From NCBI RefSeq assembly GCF_016908515.1, contig NZ_JAFBEA010000008.1:1-64000 (forward strand): DNA of 64,000 bases, given 5' to 3'. Of this stretch, positions 24,336 through 34,021 are shown one piece after another. Within the stretch, counting starts at the first letter, position 1. Every line of letters starts with the position of its first letter. Source of the stretch: Virgibacillus halotolerans (GTDB lineage Bacteria; Bacillota; Bacilli; Bacillales; Amphibacillaceae). The notes below the pieces were generated by a model that saw only the letters and a list, made by a program, of their open reading frames with translations, made no database searches and was not told where the DNA came from. A program made the translations under genes and the position numbers.

Positions 24336-25214
24336 CTATAAGCTTTTCTTCAGTTCCTCTATTTCCACTTTTTCCAAATTCGTTACCTCCACGATATAAT
24401 CGATCGAAGAACCTTTTTTCAACATCTCTAATGCTACTTTCTTTATTCCTATTTCTTTTCCTTTCTCAATTCCCTTCTCTTCATATGAAATGGGGATTTC
24501 CATAATCTGATCCGCTTCGTCCAAGTGTTTGATTTCATCCATCAATGCTTCCTCCTCTGCTTCATTTAATTTTAAATAACTCTCAAAAAAACCATAAACC
24601 AGCCTTTGTTTCGCCGGATCTAATTCCATTTTCACTAACATGCTCAAGAATTCTTTTTTAACTTGAATCTTCTCCTCTTCGGTGTAACCCATTTTGCTTA
24701 AAAGCGCCGCAGCGGCAGGATTATTTGAATTAATATAATCTCGCCAATTCTTTTTATGCAAATGCAAGGTCAAATAATTGAATGTTAATACATGAATGAA
24801 TGGAAATTCCATTGTGTATTGGTTCTTTTCCCAATTTCCTTCATAACTAAAAACTGCAATTGGAATAATTGGCTTGCGATACTTGTGATATAAGAGACTA
24901 AAATAATGGTACATCCGCTTATGAAAATAAGTTTGCTTTGTGCTTTGTGGTTCCACATGAATAATAATAATCGAGTCCGTTTCCTTTAACTTTGTTTCAG
25001 TGACAATATCAAGCAGGCGGGTTTCACCCTCAATTAGATCTGTAAATACTTCTTCAGATAATGGTTTGATCGCTTGAAAATCAACTATTTGATAAACTTC
25101 CGGAAAGAACACTTCCAGAAATTCCCCGAAGAATGTTTGAATCAGTTCCTTGAATAGTTGGTCGTGCCGGATGTAGTCTGAGGGACTTACCTTGACCACT
25201 GGTGCTAGGGGCAT
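24336..25214 (-). CDS. Rpn-like PD-(D/E)XK nuclease family protein
   Basis: 292 residues. The N-terminal half carries the PD-(D/E)xK pattern of the Rpn/PDDEXK_2 transposase-related family: DYIRHDQLFKELIQTFF, LLDIVTETKL and the catalytic strand IIIHVEPQSTK. A helical C-terminal part with the EKGIEKGKEIGIKK repeat is usual. Relatives are recombination-promoting nucleases. Many genomes carry several copies. No terminal inverted repeats seen, so there is no evidence that this copy is mobile. AAGGAAG precedes the ATG. Confidence 0.88.
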   Translation of the reverse strand: MPLAPVVKVSPSDYIRHDQLFKELIQTFFGEFLEVFFPEVYQIVDFQAIKPLSEEVFTDLIEGETRLLDIVTETKLKETDSIIIIHVEPQSTKQTYFHKRMYHYFSLLYHKYRKPIIPIAVFSYEGNWEKNQYTMEFPFIHVLTFNYLTLHLHKKNWRDYINSNNPAAAALLSKMGYTEEEKIQVKKEFLSMLVKMELDPAKQRLVYGFFESYLKLNEAEEEALMDEIKHLDEADQIMEIPISYEEKGIEKGKEIGIKKVALEMLKKGSSIDYIVEVTNLEKVEIEELKKSL

Positions 25215-25348
25215 TTTAGCACTTCCTTTGCAGATTTGTATGGGGACTTACAGAAGGTGTTTTTCTACTTATAGTATACCAAAAAATTCGACAATGAAAA
25301 AGCGTTTACACATCGCTTTCTGTGCGCACGCTTTTAAGTAATCCTTCG

Positions 25349-25822
25349 TTAATTTTTTATGCTGCCATTTAGCTCAGCTAATTGACGTTTAATTTTTTCT
25401 ACTTCCATCTCCAGTTGGTTCACGCGAACGGATTCTTCTGATCTAACAGGTTGCGAGAATGGACTGTTATTTCTCTTCAATAAACCAAATAACTTTTCTT
25501 GCTCCGTCAGACTGAGTTCATTGATATCGTCTAAAATCTTTGCTACTTTATCATCTGCATAAGTAAGTTCCGCGCTTATTTCCCTAACAGTAAACACAAG
25601 CTCAGACATTTCATTTGTCGTCTCATAAATAGCTTCTTTAACTAAAGACAAATGATGTATCTCCAACCAATCTCTTGCAAAATGATTTGGCGCAATAATG
25701 AACCACTTTTCTCCCTCTTTTTTCGCCTTACATCCCTTGAACCAGGTATCAAAAGTTGGCCTGCTTACCCGCTCCCTTATGTAATCCAACACATCATTCC
25801 ATAAACTTTTTTCAGTTTCCAA
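25349..25822 (-). CDS. Stand-alone DnaA N-terminal (domain I-like) protein
   Basis: 157 residues. Residues 1-85 (LWNDVLDYIRERVSRPTFDTWFKGCKA; IIAPNHFARDWLEIHHLSLV) match DnaA domain I, which mediates DnaA self-association and binds DnaB, DnaD and SirA. No AAA+ or DNA-binding domain follows. The C-terminal 60 residues form a likely coiled coil (LEMEVEKIKRQLAELNG). TTG start with AAGAAGG upstream. It may bind replication proteins and modulate initiation (inference). Confidence 0.82.
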   Translation of the reverse strand: METEKSLWNDVLDYIRERVSRPTFDTWFKGCKAKKEGEKWFIIAPNHFARDWLEIHHLSLVKEAIYETTNEMSELVFTVREISAELTYADDKVAKILDDINELSLTEQEKLFGLLKRNNSPFSQPVRSEESVRVNQLEMEVEKIKRQLAELNGSIKN

Positions 25823-25877
25823 CCCAATACCTTCTTTCCGTCTCTTGTCATGAAAACCTATCTTTATTATAACAGCT

Positions 25878-26645
25878 TTATCGATCTATATCTGCGTTAC
25901 CCATGTGAGTCTCTCTTTTTTCCGCTGCAATAATCAAAAACATTGGGCGCCGATCCTCGTCTAGCATCGCTGGGTCACTTTCCAACATGGCTTTCGTAGG
26001 ACCCGGTTCTTTCACAGCCTTGATTACAAAACCAGCCTGTATCAAGTTATTCAGATAGGTCGCTACGGTACGATGATATTTGATAACATGCTCTGTTAAG
26101 AATGTGGTTTCCCGCATCCCTTCTGACTGATAATGATCCACTGGCCAGTGCAGGCGGTGTCCATGATCATCGACATACCACGTCTGTTCTTTTCGTGAAG
26201 TAAATATGGGATGTTCCACAGAAAAAATAAAATTACCCGCTGGCTTTAGACAGTCATATACTTTTGTACAAATCGCTTCAAATGAATCAACATAGTGGAA
26301 AGCCAATGAGCTAATCACAACATCAAATTGGGAATTGGAAAATTGTATGTCTTCAATTGGCATGCGTACATAGGTAATTTTAGGATCGTCTGTTTGTTCA
26401 CGCGCTTCTCGCAGCATGTTTTCCGATATATCGACACCAACAACAGCATTTGCCTGCTGCTCACCGGCATACCTGCAATGCCAACCAAAACCACATCCCA
26501 AATCCAGCACACTTTTGTTTTGCAGTGCTGGCAACAATGCTTTTAATACAGGCCATTCTCCTGCGCCTTCAAGTCCTTTTACTGAACGTGGCATTTGTTT
26601 ATATTGAGTGAAAAATTTCGCGTCATCATATTTGTTTTGTTTCAT
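25878..26645 (-). CDS. Class I SAM-dependent methyltransferase
   Basis: 255 residues. Motif I is VLDLGCGFGWHCR, followed by the acidic residue at VVGVDIS (motif post-I) and SSLAFHYV (motif IV). It is of the Methyltransf_11 type, related to UbiE/YcgJ-like enzymes with an EHPIFTSR segment. The substrate is unknown. GGAGG precedes the ATG. It is transcribed in the same direction as the DnaA-N gene, 55 bases away, but no functional link is visible. Confidence 0.9.
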   Translation of the reverse strand: MKQNKYDDAKFFTQYKQMPRSVKGLEGAGEWPVLKALLPALQNKSVLDLGCGFGWHCRYAGEQQANAVVGVDISENMLREAREQTDDPKITYVRMPIEDIQFSNSQFDVVISSLAFHYVDSFEAICTKVYDCLKPAGNFIFSVEHPIFTSRKEQTWYVDDHGHRLHWPVDHYQSEGMRETTFLTEHVIKYHRTVATYLNNLIQAGFVIKAVKEPGPTKAMLESDPAMLDEDRRPMFLIIAAEKRETHMGNADIDR

Positions 26646-26696
26646 CAGGCATGTACCTCCAATGCTTAAAAAGACTTCGTTACCTGCAGTAAATTT

Positions 26697-28247
26697 CTAA
26701 GATTTGTTAACAACAGATTTAACATAATTCCTTTTCTCATATCTGTTTCCCAAATAACGAAGCAATAGGAACTGAACAACTATTCCTATAGTTAACAGAA
26801 CAATACTACTTCCAATAAAAGAATAAGATAAATATAACACTGCCGCAATTCCTGCTGGTACAAGTGCATAAGGTATTTGCGTATTTACATGGGCAATATG
26901 ATCCGATTCAGCAAAAATGGAGGCCATGACAGTCGTATCAGAAATAGGTGACACATGATCGCCGAAAATGGATCCCGCAAAAACGGCTCCAATCGCAATA
27001 TGAACAAGGTCTGCTCCACCAATTGCATAAGCAAGTGGGATAGCTATTGGCGTCATGATTGACATTGTCCCCCAGGAAGTACCAGTTGCAAAAGAAACAA
27101 ACATACAAATAATAAATATCAAAAACGGTAAAAGCGCTGGTGTCATCCAACTCTCTGTTGTTCCGACTACAAACGATGCTGTTCCAAGATCTGAAGTAAC
27201 CTCGCCAATGGACCATGCAAGTACGATGATAACGAGCGCTGGAAGCATTGTTCGAACACCTCCCAGTAATGTATCTTCACACATTTTCAAACTCATGCCT
27301 TGTATCAGAGCGAGTATGAAGCCTGTCACTGTCATTGCAAATGCTCCCCAGGTTAGTGCAATAGATACATCCGTATCCGCAATGGCCTCCATGACTGATT
27401 TGCCTGTCGCGCCTCCTCCGGTATACCACAATCCCCACACGCCAACCGAAATAAGAGCTACGAGTGGAAGAATGAAGTTCCACACACTACCATCTTTTTT
27501 AAAAGGATCTCCTAAATCCTGTTCCACCGAGGACAATGGTGTTGAACCTTCAGGTATTAATTGTCCAGTGGTTTCTGCACGGTGTTCCGCCTTAGCCATT
27601 GGTCCAAAATCTTTTCCCAGAAGTATCATCGGAACCGCCAACAAACAGAGTATGGCATAGAAGTTCCATGGGATGGATTGCAAAAAGGCAAAATAGGGTT
27701 CCATGCCAACAATACTTGCGCTTGCTATGGCAGCAGCAATTAATGAAACCTGAAAGCCAATCCAATCGGAAACCGGGCCTAGCGTTGCCATTGGTGCGGC
27801 AGTAGCATCAAGAATATAGGCTAATTTTTCACGCGACATTTTATATTTTGCCGCTATATCTTTCGTTGCATTCCCTACAATAACGGAATTTACATAGTCA
27901 TTGAAAAAGATAAGAATTCCTAAAAAATAAGCCAAGATCCCTACCCTCTTTTTCGATGTTAACTTTTTTGCCAGTAGTCTGATCAATCCATCAGATCCGC
28001 CCGTTTTAAACATAAATGCTGCTCCGGCTCCAAGTAAAGCGGTTAAGACGAGAAAGCGGGCATTCCACGGATCAATCATCACATCTTTCATCCATGTAAA
28101 AGTCATGCCCACAGCTGAAAATGGATTACCTCCTGCTGCAATCAAACCACCTACCCAAATACTAATAAATAGAGAAAGCAGCACACGTTTTGTAATGATC
28201 GCCAATGCAACAGCAACAATCGGTGGAATAATAGATAAAAAGTCCAT
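26697..28247 (-). CDS. NhaC family Na+/H+ antiporter
   Basis: 516 residues, about 12 membrane helices. It belongs to the NhaC family of ion transporters, with typical segments FFNDYVNSVIVGNATK, SFATGTSWGTMSIMTPIAIP and FGDHVSPISDTTVMAS. Sodium extrusion in exchange for protons suits a halophile or alkaliphile. Some family members exchange malate/lactate or amino acids instead. GGGAGG precedes the start; an adjacent TTG at 28250 is equally possible. Confidence 0.88.
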   Translation of the reverse strand: MDFLSIIPPIVAVALAIITKRVLLSLFISIWVGGLIAAGGNPFSAVGMTFTWMKDVMIDPWNARFLVLTALLGAGAAFMFKTGGSDGLIRLLAKKLTSKKRVGILAYFLGILIFFNDYVNSVIVGNATKDIAAKYKMSREKLAYILDATAAPMATLGPVSDWIGFQVSLIAAAIASASIVGMEPYFAFLQSIPWNFYAILCLLAVPMILLGKDFGPMAKAEHRAETTGQLIPEGSTPLSSVEQDLGDPFKKDGSVWNFILPLVALISVGVWGLWYTGGGATGKSVMEAIADTDVSIALTWGAFAMTVTGFILALIQGMSLKMCEDTLLGGVRTMLPALVIIVLAWSIGEVTSDLGTASFVVGTTESWMTPALLPFLIFIICMFVSFATGTSWGTMSIMTPIAIPLAYAIGGADLVHIAIGAVFAGSIFGDHVSPISDTTVMASIFAESDHIAHVNTQIPYALVPAGIAAVLYLSYSFIGSSIVLLTIGIVVQFLLLRYLGNRYEKRNYVKSVVNKS

Positions 28248-28320
28248 CAATGAATACCTCCCATTTAATTGTATTCTTTGAATATGACGTACCTCAACCT
28301 AGTAAATAAAACGAATACAT

Positions 28321-28690
28321 TCATTTCTGCCATACTTCACCCAGCCCAGGAGTGAAGCCACATGTCTGATAAAAATTAACGTTATGTGATTCATATGTTA
28401 CTGTAACGATTCCTAGTCCAAATTGTTCAGCTTCCCGTAATAGTCCTTTTACCAAATCAACACCGATTCTTCTTTTTTGATAATCAGGATGAACCATGAT
28501 GTCTTCCATATAACCATGTTCTAAACCCATTCCAGTAACATAACCGAATGCGATTAATTGACCATCCAAAATTACATCGCTCAAATAATGCCGAATAGTC
28601 TTTGTCTCGTCTTCCCCAACCAACAAGTTCTCTTAATGCTGGTACTTCATGATTTTCTATCGGCATGTTTATGATAACTTTAAACTTCAT
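28321..28690 (-). pseudogene. GNAT acetyltransferase, frameshifted
   Basis: Two overlapping frames make one GNAT protein. The first encodes IENHEVPALRELVGWGRRDKDYSALFERCNF. The second resumes with LIAFGYVTGMGLEHGYMEDIMVHP, YQKRRIGVDLVKGLL (acetyl-CoA loop) and VNFYQTCGF. A short deletion with frame shift near 28560 separates them. It is either a pseudogene or a sequencing error. Confidence 0.75.
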
Positions 28691-28783
28691 TAAGGATTCT
28701 CCTCGCCACCAAATTGCGCAATTATCTAAATACTATCACCTTTATTGTACCGGGAAACAATGCACGATTACAACATTAAATAA

Positions 28784-28800
28784 TCTATAAAAATTTAACA
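28784..28800. promoter_or_regulatory. Candidate GlnR/TnrA box upstream of glnA
   Basis: TGTTAAATTTTTATAGA on the minus strand agrees with TGTNANATTTTNTNACA except at two positions. It sits directly against TTGACA (28801-28806), the probable -35 of glnA, a position suited to repression by GlnR or TnrA. Confidence 0.5.
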
Positions 28801-28894
28801 TTGACAATAAAGTAAAATCAGTAGAAAATAATTGAATGCGTATTTGTTTATACATCCATAAATAGATGCCACAAAAATCCAGGGGGCCTGATTG

Positions 28895-30220
28895 ATGAAG
28901 AAAGAAGATATTTTACAAAAAATTGAAGAAGAACATGTACGATTTATCCGACTGCAGTTTACGGACATACTTGGCACAATAAAAAATGTGGAGATTCCAT
29001 TAAGCCAATTGGATAAAGCATTGGATAATAAAATGATGTTTGATGGTTCTTCCATCGAAGGATTTGTTCGGATTGAAGAATCTGATATGTATTTACATCC
29101 TGATTTGAATACGTTTATTGTATTCCCTTGGACATCTGATAAAGGTAAGGTGGCACGATTTATCTGTGATATTTATAACCCAGACGGAACACCCTTTACT
29201 GGATGTCCACGGTACAATTTGAAACGAAACCTTGAAAAAATGGAAGCATTAGGTTTTTCTACTTTCAACATTGGAACGGAACCTGAGTTTTTCTTGTTTA
29301 AGCTAGACGCGAACGGCGACCCATCATTAGAATTAAATGACCGCGGTGGATATTTTGATCTTGCCCCTACCGATTTAGGTGAGAATTGTAGACGAGATAT
29401 CGTTCTTGAGTTAGAAGAAATAGGATTTGAAATTGAAGCATCCCATCACGAAGGTGCCCCTGGGCAGCATGAAATTGATTTCAAGTATTCTGATGCGCTC
29501 AAGCATGCAGATGACATTCAAACATTTAAACTGGTTGTAAAAACCATAGCACGTAAGCACAACTTGCACGCAACTTTTATGCCGAAACCTTTATTTGGTG
29601 TAAATGGTTCAGGAATGCATGTGAACATGTCCCTTTTTAAAGATAACGAAAATATGTTTTTTGATAAAAAGGGTGACATGGAACTCAGTGAAATTGCCTA
29701 TCAATTTACTGCTGGAATCATTAAACATGCGAAGAGTTTTACCGCAGTAACGAATCCAATTGTGAACTCCTATAAGCGCCTTGTTCCCGGCTATGAAGCA
29801 CCATGTTATGTCGCGTGGTCCGGATTGAACCGCAGTCCCCTCGTTCGCATACCTTCTTCGAGAGGATTAAGTACAAGAATCGAAGTACGTAGCGTCGATC
29901 CGGCAGCGAATCCATATCTGGCTTTAGCTGTACTGCTTGCTTCAGGACTTGATGGTATCAAGCATAAGCTCATCCCGCCTGTTCCTGTCGATCTGAATAT
30001 TTATGAGATGGATAAAAAAGAACGGGAAGAACATGGTATTGAGGACTTACCAGCAACACTGATGGAAGCTTTAGTTGAACTACAGAATAATGATCTGATC
30101 ATCGAATCACTTGGCGATCATCTGTATGAACATTTTATCGAAGCGAAAACAATCGAATGGGACATGTTCCGTACAACAGTGCATCCATGGGAAAGAGAAC
30201 AATACTTAACGTCTTACTAA
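28895..30220 (+). CDS. glnA: Glutamine synthetase, type I
   Basis: 441 residues, the length of GSI-alpha enzymes of Bacilli. It joins ammonia to glutamate using ATP. Beta-grasp N-terminus, [23 protein letters not shown], and [14 protein letters not shown] with the metal-binding residues are all intact. The ATG follows AGGGGG; a TTG immediately before it is possible. Unlike B. subtilis, no glnR gene precedes it; the gene is monocistronic with a strong terminator. It could be a second GS or a glnA separated from its regulator. Confidence 0.96.
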   Translation: MKKEDILQKIEEEHVRFIRLQFTDILGTIKNVEIPLSQLDKALDNKMMFDGSSIEGFVRIEESDMYLHPDLNTFIVFPWTSDKGKVARFICDIYNPDGTPFTGCPRYNLKRNLEKMEALGFSTFNIGTEPEFFLFKLDANGDPSLELNDRGGYFDLAPTDLGENCRRDIVLELEEIGFEIEASHHEGAPGQHEIDFKYSDALKHADDIQTFKLVVKTIARKHNLHATFMPKPLFGVNGSGMHVNMSLFKDNENMFFDKKGDMELSEIAYQFTAGIIKHAKSFTAVTNPIVNSYKRLVPGYEAPCYVAWSGLNRSPLVRIPSSRGLSTRIEVRSVDPAANPYLALAVLLASGLDGIKHKLIPPVPVDLNIYEMDKKEREEHGIEDLPATLMEALVELQNNDLIIESLGDHLYEHFIEAKTIEWDMFRTTVHPWEREQYLTSY

Positions 30221-30241
30221 CTAATATGAAAGGTAATAAAT

Positions 30242-30291
30242 AAGCGTCAACGAACACCCACCATTTTAATTTGGGGTTGGTTGACGCTTTT
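30242..30291 (+). terminator. Intrinsic terminator of glnA
   Basis: AAGCGTCAAC ... GTTGACGCTTTT hairpin after the glnA stop. Confidence 0.85.
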
Positions 30292-30329
30292 CATATGAAT
30301 CGTCCGAGGAAGAAACATTAGCATCCCTC

Positions 30330-31139
30330 CTACCTATTTGTCGCAAATCGGATGGCCCTACTCATAACGGTTGGTACGACAGATGCATGATTTTCACCTG
30401 GAGCAATATAGTATTCACATGCCACTTTTGTTTGTTGATTTTCCTTTAGTCGATCAACCACTTCTTTTGCATCATCAACCATAAACCCTTCACGCTCACC
30501 TACTGTTATGAGAAGACGTCTCTGCTCCTCCACTACTGATTGATTCAGAAATTGCTCCAAATAGGTGCGTATTTCATGATCATTCCACCAAATGGATGGG
30601 CTTATAGCAAGATATGTCTGAAACAGATGTGGCTTCGTAAAGAGCGCCCATAATGTGAATAAACCACTAAGGGAATGTCCAAATAAGGTTTGCTTCTCTT
30701 TATCAATGGCGTAACGTCTTTCTATTTCAGGCTTAAGTTCTGATTCAATAAAGTTCAAAAACTGCTGTGCTCCCCCGTGTTCCTTTTCTTCCATCTTGAA
30801 TTTCTTTACACGATCCGGATAAACATATGTTTCCGAAGGCGCGGTAAAATCATAAAAACGACGTTTACTAACTTCTTCTTGTTCGCCTGGGTGGCCAATG
30901 CCAACAATAATGGCATCGTTCACAAAAGTCCTCGGGGCATTCCTGGACTGCAAACGTACAACGTCGCGCACAAATTGAAAGTAGGAATTTCCATCCAATA
31001 CATAAATAACTGGATAACCAGCTTCAGGCGCAGGTGATTGAGGTAAAGAAATCCTTATATCATAGGCATCAGCAATTTCATCAGTATGTAATTTCCACGC
31101 TTCTGTGTTGTCTAAAGTAACTTTACCCGTTATCTCCAT
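30330..31139 (-). CDS. Alpha/beta-hydrolase esterase, probable siderophore (trilactone) esterase
   Basis: 269 residues of the Fes/BesA esterase family, with nucleophile motif GHSLSG, an oxyanion region YVLDGNSYF and a C-terminal GENHAS histidine. BesA and IroE open the ester ring of ferric bacillibactin or enterobactin to release iron in the cytosol. It is the last gene of the Fur-box operon and overlaps the ABC ATPase gene by 17 bases, which supports that role. Ligand inferred. Confidence 0.88.
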   Translation of the reverse strand: MEITGKVTLDNTEAWKLHTDEIADAYDIRISLPQSPAPEAGYPVIYVLDGNSYFQFVRDVVRLQSRNAPRTFVNDAIIVGIGHPGEQEEVSKRRFYDFTAPSETYVYPDRVKKFKMEEKEHGGAQQFLNFIESELKPEIERRYAIDKEKQTLFGHSLSGLFTLWALFTKPHLFQTYLAISPSIWWNDHEIRTYLEQFLNQSVVEEQRRLLITVGEREGFMVDDAKEVVDRLKENQQTKVACEYYIAPGENHASVVPTVMSRAIRFATNR

Positions 31140-31950
31140 ATGGACCTCCCTGTTCTTGCGCTAGTAGCGTATCATAGCCAAAACACACAGGCGAACCATT
31201 TTCAGGGTCGATCATAATACGTGCATTGATATGAAACACTTCTTTTAACACATCTTTTTCCAAAATTTCATTTGGTGAACCGACCGTCACAATCTCCCCC
31301 GCTTTCATAGCGATTAATTCATGGGAAAATCGGGCAGCATGATTGATATCATGTAAAACCATAATAATGGTGCACTGATGCTCTTTATTAAGACGCTCTA
31401 CAATTTGCAAAACTTCCAGTTGATGCGCAAGGTCTAAATAGGTCGTCGGTTCATCCAACAGTAAAATATTCGTTTCTTGTGCAAGTGCCATCGCAAGCCA
31501 TACTTTTTGGCGTTGTCCGCCTGACAACTGCGCGATTTCACGGTCGCGAAATGCGGTTGTTCTCGTAATATCCATTGCCCATTCAATCACTTGCTTATCT
31601 TTACTTGATAATTTACCTACATTTTTTCGGTGTGGGAAACGCCCATAAGAGATGAGTTCTTCCACTTTTAATTGTAAAGGTGCTTCCGGGTTTTGCGACA
31701 GTAGCGCAAGCTGTTTAGCAATCGCCTTTGTTGAAATCGACTTCATATCTTTTTCCTGTAAAAAGACGTCGCCATTTTTCTGCTTTAAAATGCGTCCAAT
31801 GGTCTTCAATAGGGTCGATTTACCACAGCCATTTGGGCCGATAATGGTTGTAATGTGTCCTTTTTTGATTGCTACATCTAAATCTGAAAAAACAGTGAGT
31901 TTTTCATAACCAGATGTTAATTGTTCTGCTCTAATCATACTTTCCACCAT
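31123..31950 (-). CDS. Iron-siderophore ABC transporter, ATP-binding protein
   Basis: 275 residues. Walker A GPNGCGKSTLL, signature LSGGQRQKVWLAMAL, Walker B ILLLDEPTTYLDL and the switch His in VLHDINHA are all present. FhuC/FecE/YusV group. It powers import by the two permeases upstream. ATG with GGAG upstream. Confidence 0.95.
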   Translation of the reverse strand: MVESMIRAEQLTSGYEKLTVFSDLDVAIKKGHITTIIGPNGCGKSTLLKTIGRILKQKNGDVFLQEKDMKSISTKAIAKQLALLSQNPEAPLQLKVEELISYGRFPHRKNVGKLSSKDKQVIEWAMDITRTTAFRDREIAQLSGGQRQKVWLAMALAQETNILLLDEPTTYLDLAHQLEVLQIVERLNKEHQCTIIMVLHDINHAARFSHELIAMKAGEIVTVGSPNEILEKDVLKEVFHINARIMIDPENGSPVCFGYDTLLAQEQGGPYGDNG

Positions 31951-31965
31951 TTATTCGTTCTCCTT

Positions 31966-32997
31966 TTACGCTTTTGACTTCACCAATAAATATAGAAAAT
32001 AGGGTACTCCTAGAATGGCTACAACGATACCTACAGGGATTTCTGCAGGAGCAAACACTGTTTTGGCAATATAGTCAGAAATAACGACCAAGAGCATGCC
32101 AACTGCCCCACTCGTAGGGATCACATAACGATGATGTATACCAACAAGCTGTCTCGCGATATGTGGCGCCATTAATCCAATAAAGGATATGCTACCTGAT
32201 ACGGAAACACAGGCACTAATTACACCAATACTACTCAAGAGCAATATCGACTTTTCCTTTTCAACTCGAATCCCGAGACTTTTAATGGATGCTTCTTCAA
32301 GCTGTAAGTAATCTAGTAAATAAGCTTTTCTATAAATCACCGGCACTAGAATCAATAGCCAAGGGAGCATCGCAACGATAAATAACCAGTTTGCATTGTA
32401 AATACTGCCAGACATCCAAACCGTCGCCATCTCAAAGTCACCCTCACGCATTTTCAACGAAATATACATGGAGAGTGCCCCAAATCCTGAGCTAATCGCA
32501 ATACCCGTTAAAATCAAACGCTCTGTATCCAATTTTCCATTCCGCCAAGCAATACTGTAAATAATAATGGCGGCAACCAATCCACCTACAAAGCCAAAGA
32601 CTGGCATGATTAAAATCGATAGCCAGTTCGAGGTACCTGATACAGTGACCTGCATTTGAAAAAGAAACATCAATATGACAATTGCTGCACCAGCGCCAGC
32701 ATTAATTCCGAGTATCCCTGGATCAGCTAAACCATTTCGTGTAACACCTTGCACGACAGTGCCCGCTACACCTAATCCAAGTCCTACCAGCGCCGCAATG
32801 ACAATTCGTGGCAGACGGAATTCAAAAATAACCAAATCAAAATCATGATTCGGGTTCATGCGCAGCAAGGTTGTAACAACATCTTTAACCGACATATCAA
32901 ATGTACCATTCGTAATATGAATATAGCCAGCAAAACAAATCAGCGCGAATAATCCACTAATCGTCATAAAAAAGCGATTACGGTCCTGTTTATGCAC
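31966..32997 (-). CDS. Iron-siderophore ABC transporter, permease (FecD-like)
   Basis: 343 residues, FecCD family, about 9-10 membrane helices. Typical motifs: LGLGVAGTVVQGVTRNGLADPGI and SISFIGLMAPHIARQLVG (the ATPase-coupling loop). It overlaps the preceding permease gene by 8 bases. It forms the membrane channel together with that permease. Confidence 0.95.
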   Translation of the reverse strand: MHKQDRNRFFMTISGLFALICFAGYIHITNGTFDMSVKDVVTTLLRMNPNHDFDLVIFEFRLPRIVIAALVGLGLGVAGTVVQGVTRNGLADPGILGINAGAGAAIVILMFLFQMQVTVSGTSNWLSILIMPVFGFVGGLVAAIIIYSIAWRNGKLDTERLILTGIAISSGFGALSMYISLKMREGDFEMATVWMSGSIYNANWLFIVAMLPWLLILVPVIYRKAYLLDYLQLEEASIKSLGIRVEKEKSILLLSSIGVISACVSVSGSISFIGLMAPHIARQLVGIHHRYVIPTSGAVGMLLVVISDYIAKTVFAPAEIPVGIVVAILGVPYFLYLLVKSKA

Positions 32998-34009
32998 GAC
33001 GTTCTCCCCCTCTCGTATGAATTAAATAGAGGAAGAAAGGTACACCAATTAAAGATGTAACGACACCAATTGGCGTTTCGAATGGATAGTTAATAAAACG
33101 ACTGCCCACATCACAAAGCGCTAAAAAAATCCCGCCGATAATCGCGGAACAAGGAATAATGAACCGATAATCAACACCTACGATAAATCTTGTAATGTGT
33201 GGGATAATTAATCCAACAAAGCCGATTTTCCCTACAAGTGCCACTGCCGTTCCTGTTAAACAGACAACGGTCAATATACTAATCACCTTAATCCACTTTG
33301 TACGCTGTCCAAGTGTAATCGAAATAGATTCTCCAAGTGATAAAATAGTGATCGATTTGGCAATAACCAAAGCAAGTATCAGTCCAACTAACCCAAACGG
33401 CAGCGCGAGAATTAGAATGTCCGGGTCTACCTTGTGAATCTTTGCGTTATACCAAAAGCTCATGTCTTGTGAAATTTGAAAGTATGTAGCAAGTGCGGCA
33501 GATATACTGCTTAAAAATGTTCCAATCACTGTCCCGATAATTGCCAACCGAACAGGGGAAAGTCCATTTCGCATGATGGAGCCAAAACCAAAGACAATTC
33601 CAGCCCCGAGTGCAGAACCAATCATTGAGAAAATAATCATACTAACATTCGACATACCTGGATAAAAAATCATACAAATTGTAATAACAAATGCTGAACC
33701 ATCTGTTACACCCATAATAGAAGGGGAAGCAAGATAGTTTCTTGTCATCCCCTGCATAATAGCACCTGATATGGCTAGAAATGCCCCTACAAGTAGGGCG
33801 GCTACCACACGAGGTAAGCGGGACTGTATAATGATCGTATGATCGACATTCCCTGAATCAAATTGTGTAATAGCCTGCCAAATTGTAGCTACATCAATAT
33901 CCTTTGAGCCATAGGTGATTGATAAGGCAATCGTAAAAACGATTAAAAAAGGTGCCGTGCTCATAATGAGGATTGGCTTCAATTTGGTTTTTTTCTCTAT
34001 ATTCACCAT
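32990..34009 (-). CDS. Iron-siderophore ABC transporter, permease (FecC-like)
   Basis: 339 residues, FecCD family. ISGAIMQGMTRNYLASPSIMG and GKIGFVGLIIPHITRFIVG match the conserved coupling regions. It starts 12 bases after the binding-protein gene. It is the partner of the downstream permease. Confidence 0.95.
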   Translation of the reverse strand: MVNIEKKTKLKPILIMSTAPFLIVFTIALSITYGSKDIDVATIWQAITQFDSGNVDHTIIIQSRLPRVVAALLVGAFLAISGAIMQGMTRNYLASPSIMGVTDGSAFVITICMIFYPGMSNVSMIIFSMIGSALGAGIVFGFGSIMRNGLSPVRLAIIGTVIGTFLSSISAALATYFQISQDMSFWYNAKIHKVDPDILILALPFGLVGLILALVIAKSITILSLGESISITLGQRTKWIKVISILTVVCLTGTAVALVGKIGFVGLIIPHITRFIVGVDYRFIIPCSAIIGGIFLALCDVGSRFINYPFETPIGVVTSLIGVPFFLYLIHTRGGERRA

Positions 34010-34021
34010 AGGCTAATCTGT

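Noticed and set aside
24336-25214. Complete insertion sequence around the Rpn-like gene
   Set aside because: No terminal inverted repeats or target duplications could be found; the family is usually chromosomal.
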